Source: Criblamydia sequanensis CRIB-18 | GTDB taxonomy: Bacteria > Chlamydiota > Chlamydiia > Chlamydiales > Criblamydiaceae | Reading direction: 5' to 3' | Length of the DNA: 62,115 bases | NCBI RefSeq assembly: GCF_000750955.1 | Contig: NZ_CCEJ010000014.1 | Location: forward strand, 1-62,115 | Shown here: one piece after another, positions 53,190 to 62,115 of the stretch | Position numbering within the stretch: the stretch's first letter is position 1 | How the letters are laid out: every line of letters starts with the position of its first letter | The notes under the pieces: model-generated | The model's input: only the letters and a program-made list of their open reading frames with translations | Databases searched by the model: none | Told to the model about the DNA's origin: nothing | Made by a program: the position numbers and the translations under genes

Positions 53190-53779
53190 ATTCCCCTTTG
53201 CCTGATATTATCCTTGGCTCAACTTCCCCACGAAGAAAAGAGATCCTTTCCTTTTTTCATATCCCCTTCAAACAAGTATCTCCCGATTTTGATGAAGATT
53301 CAGTGCCTCATCATCTAGACCCTGATACTTATGCAGTGGAAATCGCAAAAGGAAAGCTTCTTTCATTAATCCCAAAGCACCAAGACTCTTTAATAATCAC
53401 AGCAGACACGGTCGTTTATAAAGAGGGCCTTTATTTTGGAAAGCCAAAAAACGAAGAGGAAGCGGCGTTTTTTTTAAATAGCTTGCAAGGCAGCTGGCAC
53501 TCTGTTATTTCAGCTGTTTGTCTATACTACAAAGGTCAGATCGTGACTCAAGCAGAAGAAACGCGTGTTCATTTCAATTTTCTTGCAAATGAAGAAATTT
53601 TGAAGTACATCAGCTTCGCTAAGTGGCAAGATAAAGCCGGCGGGTATAGTATTCAAGACTCGGGCGGGCTTCTTGTCAACAGAATAGAGGGCTGCTTCTA
53701 CAATGTTTTAGGGTTTCCAATCAATACCTTTAGATACCTTCTAAAAGAAGTCGGAATAGATTTATGGCAATTTTTATGA
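53186..53779 (+). CDS. maf: Maf-family nucleotide pyrophosphatase
   Basis: 197 residues. Starts LPDIILGSTSPRRKEIL, the signature of Maf, with SPDFDEDSVP, the catalytic Asp region IITADTVVYKEG, and the closing DKAGGYSIQDSGGLLVNRIEG(C). Maf enzymes hydrolyse non-canonical or modified nucleoside triphosphates (dTTP/UTP or m7GTP). Overlaps the preceding small gene by 4 bp and the following HEAT-repeat gene by 16 bp. Confidence 0.94.
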   Translation: MNSPLPDIILGSTSPRRKEILSFFHIPFKQVSPDFDEDSVPHHLDPDTYAVEIAKGKLLSLIPKHQDSLIITADTVVYKEGLYFGKPKNEEEAAFFLNSLQGSWHSVISAVCLYYKGQIVTQAEETRVHFNFLANEEILKYISFAKWQDKAGGYSIQDSGGLLVNRIEGCFYNVLGFPINTFRYLLKEVGIDLWQFL

Positions 53780-55467
53780 ATAAATGGGTAAAAGCCTTAA
53801 GTTTTGGAGCAGGTTTTGCTCTCAGTCTTTCGAAAACGTTCGGAGCTGAGCCGGATGATTTAAAACTCTCTTACCAGCAAGCCATGTATATTGCCGGTCA
53901 AGATAAGCTCGAAGAAGCTTTTCAAATTTATCAAAAAATTGTCGCAAGCCTTGGCCGACATGACCTGGATTTACTTAGAAAAATGGCTTTGCAGATTTTA
54001 GACAAAGGAGCTAAGTCAGATATTCCTGAAACTCGATTTTTAGCTCTTCTTGGAGCTGCTGTCGCCTTCGATGAAAGCAGTCTTTATTTGCTTGAAAATG
54101 CCCTAAGGGGAAATGAGCGGGAATTTCAACTTATTGCCATTAATTTTTTAACCCAATACCATAATGATCACGCCGATCGCGCCATTGAATCTGCTATGAG
54201 ATCGCCCTATCTTATCGTCCGGATAGCAGCTCTTCAGTATTTATGCGAAAAGCAGCACCCAAGAGCTTTTTCTCAAGCAGAAGCGCTTCTTTGCAAAGTG
54301 ACAAACGAATTAACGATTCTTTTTCCCGAACTTTTTTTCCTTTTGGATGATCCAAGAGCGACAAGGACCATTAAACGTCTTTTTGGCAATCCCAAAAAAG
54401 AGGTGAGGATTGCGACCATTCAAAGCGCCATTCGCCACGAAAGAGAAGACTTCGTTCCCATTTTTAGAAGCTTGATTACACAGCATGAAAAATCGGTTCA
54501 AGAAGCTGCGATTGTGGCTCTTGGCTTTTTTAAAGATTATGAGAGCCGAAGCCAATTAAAGAAACTTTCTCTTTCGACAGATGGAGATCTTTCACTTGCA
54601 GCAACTTACGCTCTCCATCAATTAGGAGATGATAAGGCCACTTTAAAAATTTTAGAGTGCGCAGCTTCAGAAAACATTAAAGCCCTTTCCTTATTAGAGA
54701 ATTTTGAGAATTGCGATGACTTGCTTATAAGGCTTCTTTATTCAAATAATATGCTAGTCCGCGTAAATGCGAGTTTGATTCTTTTAAAAAGAAACAATCC
54801 TGCCTGCTTAAAAGTGCTTCCTGAAATTATTTTAAGAGATGGCCGTGATTATGCCATGGCAAGAGCCTATTCTCCGGGACATAGTTTTTCGTACATTAAA
54901 CTTATTCCAAATAGCGAAATTTTAGCTGAGGAAACCCCTCTTATTAAAGAACAATCTTTACGCATTAAGGAAGAAATCTTATCTGAGGCGCTAATGCTAC
55001 CTGAAAAAGATTTCCTTGCTTTTTCAGAGATGGTTTTGAGAGCTCAGCAAAATGACCTTGTTCCTCATGTTACGAAACTTTTAGAAAAACTTAAGACCGA
55101 TGAAGCTAAACATTTATTAAAAACTTACAGTCAATTTGTCGGGGCGCCTCTTGTAAGAAATTATTGCAACCTAGCCCTTTTTCGCATGGGTAATGAAGGC
55201 CAATATAAGGAACTTTTGAAAGAATGGCTTCTTGAACAAAATGGAATCGAAATGATTCGTTTAAGACCCTTTCTTCCTGATGAAAAAAAACTCACCCGTT
55301 TCCAATTGACCGCAGAAGAAACCTCAAGACTTGCCCTTGAAGCTCTTGAAAGTTTTGTTCAAGGCTCTGATGAAGAAAACATTACATTTATTTTGGAAAT
55401 TATGAACCGTCTAAGTCCGGCTAACCGATATGTATTATCAGGGCTTTTAATCCGATCCACCCTCTAA
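53764..55467 (+). CDS. Secreted HEAT-repeat protein
   Basis: 567 residues. The N-terminus is a signal peptide (up to about residue 28, ...SLSKTFGA); the start is either 53764 or the ATG at 53776, which overlaps the maf stop as ATGA. After a TPR-like segment (YQQAMYIAGQDKLEEAFQIYQK) come HEAT-type helix pairs, for example about residues 140-280 (DPRATRTIKRLFGNPKKEVR, EKSVQEAAIVALGFFKDYES, DGDLSLAATYALHQLGDDKA). The scaffold would lie in the periplasm; a partner is not evident. Next gene downstream (183 bp away) is lptD-like. Confidence 0.78.
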   Translation: MAIFMNKWVKALSFGAGFALSLSKTFGAEPDDLKLSYQQAMYIAGQDKLEEAFQIYQKIVASLGRHDLDLLRKMALQILDKGAKSDIPETRFLALLGAAVAFDESSLYLLENALRGNEREFQLIAINFLTQYHNDHADRAIESAMRSPYLIVRIAALQYLCEKQHPRAFSQAEALLCKVTNELTILFPELFFLLDDPRATRTIKRLFGNPKKEVRIATIQSAIRHEREDFVPIFRSLITQHEKSVQEAAIVALGFFKDYESRSQLKKLSLSTDGDLSLAATYALHQLGDDKATLKILECAASENIKALSLLENFENCDDLLIRLLYSNNMLVRVNASLILLKRNNPACLKVLPEIILRDGRDYAMARAYSPGHSFSYIKLIPNSEILAEETPLIKEQSLRIKEEILSEALMLPEKDFLAFSEMVLRAQQNDLVPHVTKLLEKLKTDEAKHLLKTYSQFVGAPLVRNYCNLALFRMGNEGQYKELLKEWLLEQNGIEMIRLRPFLPDEKKLTRFQLTAEETSRLALEALESFVQGSDEENITFILEIMNRLSPANRYVLSGLLIRSTL

Positions 55468-55650
55468 TTATTATCCTAATCCTATTTTTTCAGAATGAAA
55501 CGAAGGATAGAAAAAAAATAAACTTTAGGCTATCCTTTCCCATTAGTTTAAGACGCCCCTAGATAATAAATCGACTCTCTCTATTAACGGCTCCAAGAAC
55601 TGTCAAAAGCCTTGGGTTTAAAAGCTTATGCACAAAACAAAAAGTTCTAA

Positions 55651-57837
55651 ATGCCGAAAATACTGAACGCTTCTTTTAAAACCCTTCTTTGTTTTTTTCT
55701 ATTTTGCTTTTTCTCAAAAGCCCTTTTGTTATTCTCGGAAATTGAAACTTTCGAAAGCAAAGACCCTTTTTTTGACGACCCTAATATTCAAATCGATCTT
55801 AAAGAACCGGAGTTTTCCCCGGGCCTTTTAAGAACAGAGAAAGGAGGGGTTCTTCAAGCTCCGAATATTCGAATACAAGCCCGTTCTATCGTTTATATCT
55901 CAAAAATAGAAGACGGAGAAAAAAAAACTCTTGTTAAAGCGGAAGGGGATCTTTTTGTCGAGTTTGGAGAATATGTTTTTACAGGCGATAGCATTGAATA
56001 TGACTTTACGAACTCAACCGGCACTATTATCAATGGAAAAAGCGCTATAGAGCCCTGGTATTTTGGAGGCGAGATCATCCAGCTCTCTTCAGAGGGCAGC
56101 CTTCTTATTAGACAAGGATTTCTAACTACTTCTGAAACCCTTTGTCCGGATTGGAGCATTGAAGCTACAAGCGCGGAACTTAGGTGCAGACGATTTTTAT
56201 CCGCTGACAAGGTTTGTTTTAAAATTCTAAAAATCCCTTTACTTTATGTCCCTTGCTTTAAATTAGACTTAAACACCATTTTCGACTCCCCTATCCGCTA
56301 TACGGTCCGCTTTGGGGGTCAGCAAGGGACAAGGCTTGGGGTCGCTTATGAGCTTTGGTCCTGGAATGGCTTTAAAGCTCTTGCCAAATTGGATTACCGG
56401 TTTAAACGAGGTTTTGGCGGCGGCATCGAATCCCAGTACCGATCCCCTGACCGCGCCCACTGCTTTCAGATGATTAACTATATTGCCAATGACAATTCCA
56501 TTTGCGACCCTAAACAAAGGGTTCGATACCGTTTTCAAGGGATTTATAACGGTTATTTGCAAGAAGGCAAAACCAAACTGCACCTTTGCTACGACAAATT
56601 AAGCGATAAGGACATGGCAGAGGATTATTATGATGAAACGTTAGATATCGACGTCCCGGGCCGAACAGAGTTAAAGCTTAGCCATCTTGAAGAAACTTGG
56701 ATTTCTAGTCTATTTACCCGTGTTCGTATTAACACCTTCCAATCCCTAAAACAGGATTTGCCGACCGCGTTTGCTTCCATTAAGCCTTTTTATTTGCCGA
56801 GCAATCTTGGCATCCTTTCAGAATATGTCGTGAAACTCTCCTATCTTGACTATGATTATGCGAATACCACCCCTCACCTTCATGACTATCGCTCTTCAAG
56901 ATTTAGTGTCAGACAAAACTTTTATCGACCTTTTATTTTAAATTATGTGACACTCACCCCTGAAACCGGATTGACCGCCATTTATTACGGGGATAGCCCA
57001 AGCCGCACACCAAAAGAACTTGTCCTTGGCAGGTTTGATCTTAATGCCAATACACGCCTTAGCAAAAGATGGGGCAGAATCAAACACGTGGTGGAACCTT
57101 TCACTAGATATAGCTATCAAACGATGCCAACCACCGCCCCTTTCCGCCATTTTATTTTTGATATCGAAGATGGCCTCTATCGTTTAAATTACGCCACCAT
57201 AGGGGTTAGAAACGCTTTTTATGACCTAAGCGATTATAATATCCAAAGACCGGTTGAATTTAACGTTTGGACCTATGCTTTTTTTCAAGCCAGAGCTTAT
57301 AAAACCCTCCTTCCTAAAGCTTATGCGGAACTTGATTTAAGGCTTACAAGCACGCTTAGGCAGTCTTTTTTTGTAGGATGGAATTTTGAGCAGCAAATTT
57401 TAGATTGCTTTAATTTAAATTTAGCATGGACCGCATCCGATGACTTGGCCATAGCTACTGAATACCGTCATAGAAGCCGGTATAGCTGGCGGAAAGACGA
57501 CCCTTGCAATTTTAATATGGAATCTTTTTTAAGCGAAAATGTGCTTCTTCATTCATCGATCTCGGATCGAAGAGACACTCTTCTCTTCCATACCTTTTGG
57601 CGTTTTTATCCGAATTGGGCGCTTGAATTTCAGACAAGAATCGGCTGGAACAGGATTTATGAGCCAAATTACCGTGAATTGCAAGTAGACTTGCACACCT
57701 TTTTAGGCTCCGCCTGGAAGTTAAAAATTTCTTATCAGTTAAGAGAAGACGACCATCGATTAGCTTTCTATTTTAAATTGGCGCCGCAAGCGCCAAGTCG
57801 TCAATCGCCTTGCTATGTCCCTATGCTTGATTTCTAA
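55651..57837 (+). CDS. lptD: LPS-assembly protein LptD-like outer-membrane protein
   Basis: 728 residues. A hydrophobic export signal at the N-terminus, then an OstA/LptA-like jelly-roll part (about 70-160: EGDLFVEFGEYVFTGDSIEY, GTIINGKSA), and a large C-terminal beta-barrel with alternating aromatic strands. The motif FDSPIRYTVRFGGQQGTRLG and the C-terminal FYFKLAPQAPSRQ fit LptD, which inserts lipopolysaccharide into the outer leaflet with LptE. Length is normal for the family. No lptE or lptA neighbour is seen in the window. Confidence 0.82.
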   Translation: MPKILNASFKTLLCFFLFCFFSKALLLFSEIETFESKDPFFDDPNIQIDLKEPEFSPGLLRTEKGGVLQAPNIRIQARSIVYISKIEDGEKKTLVKAEGDLFVEFGEYVFTGDSIEYDFTNSTGTIINGKSAIEPWYFGGEIIQLSSEGSLLIRQGFLTTSETLCPDWSIEATSAELRCRRFLSADKVCFKILKIPLLYVPCFKLDLNTIFDSPIRYTVRFGGQQGTRLGVAYELWSWNGFKALAKLDYRFKRGFGGGIESQYRSPDRAHCFQMINYIANDNSICDPKQRVRYRFQGIYNGYLQEGKTKLHLCYDKLSDKDMAEDYYDETLDIDVPGRTELKLSHLEETWISSLFTRVRINTFQSLKQDLPTAFASIKPFYLPSNLGILSEYVVKLSYLDYDYANTTPHLHDYRSSRFSVRQNFYRPFILNYVTLTPETGLTAIYYGDSPSRTPKELVLGRFDLNANTRLSKRWGRIKHVVEPFTRYSYQTMPTTAPFRHFIFDIEDGLYRLNYATIGVRNAFYDLSDYNIQRPVEFNVWTYAFFQARAYKTLLPKAYAELDLRLTSTLRQSFFVGWNFEQQILDCFNLNLAWTASDDLAIATEYRHRSRYSWRKDDPCNFNMESFLSENVLLHSSISDRRDTLLFHTFWRFYPNWALEFQTRIGWNRIYEPNYRELQVDLHTFLGSAWKLKISYQLREDDHRLAFYFKLAPQAPSRQSPCYVPMLDF

Positions 57838-57915
57838 CCTTGCTAACTGAAGAATGCCACCTAACTTTGGCTTTTAGCCTATTTATTTGGGCGACACTGC
57901 AAAACAAGCTTAAGA

Positions 57916-57943
57916 GTTATTCTTAAATAGACTTAAGAATAAC
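57916..57943 (+). terminator. Hairpin after lptD
   Basis: gttattcttaa / ttaagaataac, 11-bp stem with a 6-nt loop; followed by caactttt. Confidence 0.5.
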
Positions 57944-57985
57944 CAACTTTTGAAACCCTTCTCGATTCTTTTTCCTAAATTCACC

Positions 57986-58024
57986 AAAAAGGCCTTTGAA
58001 TATACTCTTCGAAGGCTTTTTTTA
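57986..58024 (+). terminator. Second hairpin upstream of the RHS gene
   Basis: aaaaaggcctttgaa and ttcgaaggctttttt pair with one mismatch and a bulge; the right arm ends in a run of T. A likely terminator for the lptD transcript. Confidence 0.6.
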
Positions 58025-58078
58025 TTCCATAATAAAAGATATAAAATAAAACATTGATTTTAAAGGGGTTGAACAACT

Positions 58079-58144
58079 ATGGTTTTCAAACCATCAAATT
58101 CAATTTATGTTTTATTATCCTCATGCGACCGATTTTTTTACTGA
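58079..58144 (+). other. Possible 21-codon leader ORF overlapping the RHS start
   Basis: ATG at 58079 follows AAGGGG, the only good ribosome binding site nearby; the frame (MVFKPSNSIYVLLSSCDRFF...) ends at a TGA at 58142-58144, 20 bases inside the RHS gene, which itself has no Shine-Dalgarno. Translational coupling is possible. Evidence is only position and binding site. Confidence 0.3.
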
Positions 58145-61100
58145 TTGCCTGTCTTTTTTCTTTTTCGCTCTATTCCAAAGAAGCCACACCAGAACTACAA
58201 AAGGCTTCTACACAACTTGAAGGAGAACACCCTTCTTTTGAATTTCCTCTTTTAGATCCTAATCCAAAGGCTGTGGTAGCAGGCTGCGTTAATGCCATTA
58301 CAGGCGATTTTTTTGATACAAGCGTTGATCTTGTCGTTCCAGGCGTCTTGCCGATTGTGGTGCAACGTTTTTATTCAAGCCGATCTAAGAAATGGAGTTT
58401 TGGCCATAAACCTCTTTTAAGAGTGGGGCCTTTAGAAGAAGAGAAAAAAATTGCGGCAAGCTATCAAGATGATAGGGGCTCCGGCTCTTATTTTGAAGGA
58501 AGGGAAGGCTTTAGTTTAACCGTACCTTCAAAAATGGTTAAAAAAGGCTTAACGAATCTTTCAACAGATGAAATCAGCGGTCAAACCCACTTTAAAAATA
58601 GCTATCTTTCTTTCAAAGAGAGGAGCTTTTCCAGAAAAGAAAAAGGGAAATTTTACGATCTTCGCCATAGCTCCTTAATTCACCGCTATTTTAAAAGCTT
58701 TCATCCTAAGGGGGACAATAAGCAGTTTGGCAAGTTTTATCTCTGGAAAGAAGTTCATCCGGGAGGAAACAGCTTGCATTATAGCTACCTTAAAGATGGC
58801 AGGCTAAAACTGATTGAAGCTAAAAATAAACTCGGCGAGCCTTTAAGCAGACTCAAGGTCTATGAAAGTTCTCTTAACTCTAGCAGCGCTTGGGTTGAGG
58901 GCGATAGACACGCTAAATATCATTTGGATAACCATCGATTGATAAAAGCCTCTACAACCGATACGATTCCAATCTTTTATAATTATGATTCCCATAACCG
59001 CGTCAAAAAGAAAGCTTTTCCGGAAGGCCGAGCCCTTTATATCGATTACTACAATGAAGGAAAGGATAAGCATCATGTCAAAGCTCTAGGCGCGCCGATT
59101 GGAGCTGATGGCAGAATAGCGATTACCTATCAATTTGAATACGAGTTTAATGACGGTAAAAAGACCACTTTGGTAAAAGATGCCCTTGGGTGCGAAACAA
59201 AATATGAATGCGATCGATACAAAAGGCTATCCACGATCAAGAGATTTGATTCGAGAGACACTTTTATTTGGGGAGAATACGGCACACCTAATGCCGGCAA
59301 CCTTTTATACCGCTATTTTTCATCCGGTATAAATCATCTTTTCTGTAACGCCCTTGAATACGATGCTTTTGGCAATATCACAAAAGAGAAGCTTTATGGC
59401 AATTGTACAGGAAAAAATGAAACCCCTCTTTTTGTTTTAGGCGATGGCTCCCCTTTAAACAATACAGAAGTCTATACCAAAACCTTTAAAGCAAGCCAAG
59501 AAGGGCTTAACCTTCCTCTTGAAGAACATGATGGCAAAAAATCCCTTTACTTTAGCTACACCCCTCACTCCTCCCAATTAAAAGCTCGTTTTACCAAAGA
59601 AAATAAGACCTTTTTAAAAAGGGAATTTTTTGAATACGACGTGAATGGCACCCTCATTAAAGAGATATGGGATGATGGTCAAAGTGAAGATTTAGAAGAC
59701 CTCGCTTTAGTTACCGAAAGACATATTCGTGTCATTCACCCAAGAAAAGAAAAGCCGATGGGTTTGCCTGAAGTCATTGAAGAGTTTTATTGGGAAAATG
59801 GTCACCCTGTTCTTCTTAAAAAAGTGGTCAATGAGCATAACCTTAAAGGCGAGCTCATCAAACAAGACCACTATGATAGCCAAAACGAGTTTGTTTATTC
59901 CCTTTATTGGGAGTATGATAAAAGAGGCAATCTCTTAAAAGAAGTGAATGCTTTAGGGGTTGAAACGTTTTATACCTACGATGAGAACAACAACAAACTT
60001 AGCGAAGTAAAACCCAATCTAACCAAACTCTTTACCTACGACCTGGGAAACCGCCTAATTACTGAAACAGAGCTTTGGGAAAATAAGGAGTTTGTTACGA
60101 CCCATGAATACAATCTTCGTTCTGAAAGAATTGCCACAACTGACTCTTATGGCAAGAGAACCACTTTTGAGTATGATAGAGCCGGAAGACTTGTCAAAAC
60201 AACACTGCCTCCTCTTTCCGGTAACCCTCGTATTCTTCTTAATAGTTATGATGCCATGGGCAACCTCATTCAAGAAACCGATGCCAATGGCAATACTACA
60301 AAGAAAAAGTACACCGTGAGAGGGACTTCTTACCTTATCGAATACCCTGATGGCAGCAAGGAAGAAAAAGAGTACGACCTTTCAGGCCAACTAGTCCAAG
60401 AAACGGCAAAAAATGGCACGACCACTCGTTTCACTTATGATGCGTTAGGACGAGCTATTAAAACCGAATTTTTTGATCAAGAAGGCAAACTTCTTAAAAG
60501 CACTTCATCAACCTACAACGCTTTTCAGCTGCTTTCCGAAACAGATGAATTCGGCGAATCCACTTTCTATACTTACGATAAAGCCGGACGTTGTACCCTT
60601 AAAACAAAAGGTCCAAAAAAAACAGAATATTTTTACGACTCATTGAGTCGTAAAAATAAAACTATGGAATGGCTTGATGATGAGACTGCCCTCATCACAA
60701 CCCATGAATATGATTTATTAAATCGAGTCATAGAAGAAAGAATAGAAGACAATAAAGGCACGCTCTTTAAAAAAGAAACTTATGAGTATGACGTCTCCGG
60801 GAACAAAATTAAAGTCACTCTTGGCGAGGCTATCACGCAAACCGCTTATAACCAACGTGGAGAGCCTGTTCTAATTACTGATCCCTTAGGCCATCAAACC
60901 AAAATCGATCGGGAATACACGGATGTCTTAAAAGAAATCACTACCGATCCTCTTGGGAACAAGCTGGTTAAAATTTTTGATCAAAATTTTCTTCTTTCTC
61001 AAATAAGAGAAAATGCCAACGGTGAAGAAATTCAATCTGAATCGTATGTCTATGACCCGATGGGGCGAAGACTCTTAAGCAAAATTCTTATTTATTCTCC

Positions 61101-62115
61101 CAATGCCCCTCCGAAAACCATCGTAAATCAATGGCAATATGATGGCATGGGGCAAGTGATAAAGACCCTGGAATCGGATCAAAAAGAAACGAACTTTTGC
61201 TACAATCTCTTTGGGCAAAAGGAATGGACGCTAACCCCTAATAACATCAAAATTAATCATTCTTATGATGCTTTAGGAAGGCTAACAGAAATCAATTCGT
61301 CGGATAATAGTGTCCACTACACTTTTAGCTATAATCTTAAAGACAATCCAACCGTTGTAAAAAATCAAAATACCGGCAAAGCCACTCTTCGCACTTACGA
61401 TAACGAAGGCCGGCTTATTTCGGAAACACAGGAAAACGGTTATAAACTTACCTATTCCTATGATAATTTTGATCGCTTAACTCAAGTCACTTTACCGGAC
61501 GACTCTTCCATCCGTTATGTTTATGATGCGTATCACTTAAAACAAGTCGATCGTCTTCAAAATGGACAAGTGATCTATAGCCACTCCTACAAAGAGTATG
61601 ATTTAAGAGGCGACGTTCTGTTAGAAGAAACGTTAGAGCCTTTTGAGCTTCATTATGAATATGACCTCCTTGGAAGAACGGTTAGAACGAACTCTCCTTT
61701 TTGGAAAGAATCGATTCTCTATAATGAGGTTGGCTTGCCTACCTATCGCCACACTCTCGATGCGGATCTTTCTAGCACTTATTCCTATGCTTACGATGAC
61801 CTATACCAACTAACTTCGGATTCGAAGCACACGTATTGCTATGACTCTCTTTGTAATCGCGTGTCTAAAGACCAAACCTTCTACACAGTCAACGACCTAA
61901 ACCAGCTTACCCATCAAAACGACCAAAATTACAAATACGATTCTGATGGGAACCTGCTTCAAGATACTGAAAGACTTTTTTCTTATGATGCTTTAGGCCG
62001 TCTTACAGAAATTAAACAAGGAGAAGACGCCACTCAATATTCCTATGATGGATTTCATAGGCGAATAAATAAAATTCATAGGGGTGAAGAAACAAACTTC
62101 CTCTATCAAGGGGAT
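58123..62115 (+). CDS. RHS/YD-repeat protein, 3' end outside window
   Basis: The frame is open from the ATG at 58123 to the end of the window (1331 codons) with no stop. A signal peptide (MRPIFLLIACLFSFSLYSKEA) starts it, followed by a DUF6531-like opening (NAITGDFFDTSVDLVVPGVL, then IVVQRFYSSRS). From about residue 480 on there are many YD repeats of ~20 residues with the YDxxGRLxxxT core (YDRAGRLVKT, YDAMGNLIQET, YDALGRAIKTE, YDKAGRCTLK, YDPMGRRLLS, YDALGRLTEI). The last residues seen, FLYQGD, match the end of the conserved RHS core that precedes the variable C-terminal tip. Such proteins form a hollow shell that carries a toxin or effector domain; the tip lies beyond this window. Confidence 0.92.
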   Translation, partial: MRPIFLLIACLFSFSLYSKEATPELQKASTQLEGEHPSFEFPLLDPNPKAVVAGCVNAITGDFFDTSVDLVVPGVLPIVVQRFYSSRSKKWSFGHKPLLRVGPLEEEKKIAASYQDDRGSGSYFEGREGFSLTVPSKMVKKGLTNLSTDEISGQTHFKNSYLSFKERSFSRKEKGKFYDLRHSSLIHRYFKSFHPKGDNKQFGKFYLWKEVHPGGNSLHYSYLKDGRLKLIEAKNKLGEPLSRLKVYESSLNSSSAWVEGDRHAKYHLDNHRLIKASTTDTIPIFYNYDSHNRVKKKAFPEGRALYIDYYNEGKDKHHVKALGAPIGADGRIAITYQFEYEFNDGKKTTLVKDALGCETKYECDRYKRLSTIKRFDSRDTFIWGEYGTPNAGNLLYRYFSSGINHLFCNALEYDAFGNITKEKLYGNCTGKNETPLFVLGDGSPLNNTEVYTKTFKASQEGLNLPLEEHDGKKSLYFSYTPHSSQLKARFTKENKTFLKREFFEYDVNGTLIKEIWDDGQSEDLEDLALVTERHIRVIHPRKEKPMGLPEVIEEFYWENGHPVLLKKVVNEHNLKGELIKQDHYDSQNEFVYSLYWEYDKRGNLLKEVNALGVETFYTYDENNNKLSEVKPNLTKLFTYDLGNRLITETELWENKEFVTTHEYNLRSERIATTDSYGKRTTFEYDRAGRLVKTTLPPLSGNPRILLNSYDAMGNLIQETDANGNTTKKKYTVRGTSYLIEYPDGSKEEKEYDLSGQLVQETAKNGTTTRFTYDALGRAIKTEFFDQEGKLLKSTSSTYNAFQLLSETDEFGESTFYTYDKAGRCTLKTKGPKKTEYFYDSLSRKNKTMEWLDDETALITTHEYDLLNRVIEERIEDNKGTLFKKETYEYDVSGNKIKVTLGEAITQTAYNQRGEPVLITDPLGHQTKIDREYTDVLKEITTDPLGNKLVKIFDQNFLLSQIRENANGEEIQSESYVYDPMGRRLLSKILIYSPNAPPKTIVNQWQYDGMGQVIKTLESDQKETNFCYNLFGQKEWTLTPNNIKINHSYDALGRLTEINSSDNSVHYTFSYNLKDNPTVVKNQNTGKATLRTYDNEGRLISETQENGYKLTYSYDNFDRLTQVTLPDDSSIRYVYDAYHLKQVDRLQNGQVIYSHSYKEYDLRGDVLLEETLEPFELHYEYDLLGRTVRTNSPFWKESILYNEVGLPTYRHTLDADLSSTYSYAYDDLYQLTSDSKHTYCYDSLCNRVSKDQTFYTVNDLNQLTHQNDQNYKYDSDGNLLQDTERLFSYDALGRLTEIKQGEDATQYSYDGFHRRINKIHRGEETNFLYQGD

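Noticed and set aside
57838-58122. tRNA or small RNA gene in spacers
   Set aside because: The spacers larger than 200 bp were scanned by eye for T-loop (GGTTCGAATCC-like) and acceptor-stem pairing; none was found, though a covariance search would be firmer.

Overview
The window is AT-rich bacterial DNA from a member of the Chlamydiota. The clearest marker is the adjacent pair of a tiny cysteine-rich lipoprotein (OmcA, 50488-50676) and a large cysteine-rich envelope protein with DUF11-type repeats (OmcB, 50847-52709). Several traits point to an amoeba-associated 'environmental' chlamydia rather than the reduced Chlamydiaceae: a reverse transsulfuration pair, threonine catabolism (Kbl/Tdh), an F-box/WD40 protein, a Legionella-type porin and a large RHS/YD-repeat protein. 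I cannot name the genus from sequence reading alone.

Layout. 1-3943: two related Pro/Ser-rich proteins with perfect tandem repeats (87 bp and 48 bp); the second gene is broken by a 2-nt deletion and a 340-bp-offset duplication. 3991-8202: amino acid permease, secreted beta-propeller/FnIII protein, CNNM/CBS protein. 8472-9641: F-box plus seven WD40 blades. 9730-13899 (minus): an apparent operon ubiD - SRPBCC - ubiD - ubiX. 14059-24780: mixed housekeeping and accessory genes (Nei-like glycosylase, TauE, Lpg1974-type porin, SUKH/L7-L12 fusion, PrfC, stand-alone RlmK, exported GNAT, queuosine-precursor-type transporter, FAD enzyme, ExoD). 25038-32180: secreted 2H phosphoesterase, copper module (DUF2892, Cys-rich copper-binding bundle, CopA-type ATPase) and a tight operon VKOR-DsbA / CBS / cystathionine gamma-lyase. 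32594-39765: kbl and tdh separated by SixA, an alpha-solenoid protein, two SPFH proteins and a secreted protein. 39762-44917: CcoI-type copper ATPase, tandem ABM-domain membrane protein, def, secG, tpiA. 45261-49846: xseA-xseB-dxs-nadK. 50488-57837: omcA, omcB, a small unknown, maf, HEAT-repeat protein and lptD. 58123-end: RHS/YD-repeat protein running off the window.

Common themes. Several genes concern thiols and copper: disulfide formation (VKOR-DsbA), cysteine synthesis (CBS/CGL), two copper ATPases, a 16-cysteine copper-storage-like protein, and the cysteine-rich OmcA/OmcB shell. Several others look host-directed or rapidly evolving: F-box/WD40, tandem-repeat proteins with basic C-terminal motifs, RHS. 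A family of short TA-flanked inverted-repeat elements occurs three times in intergenic DNA (24873, 32458, 49959) and looks like a MITE. No tRNA, rRNA or CRISPR array was seen.
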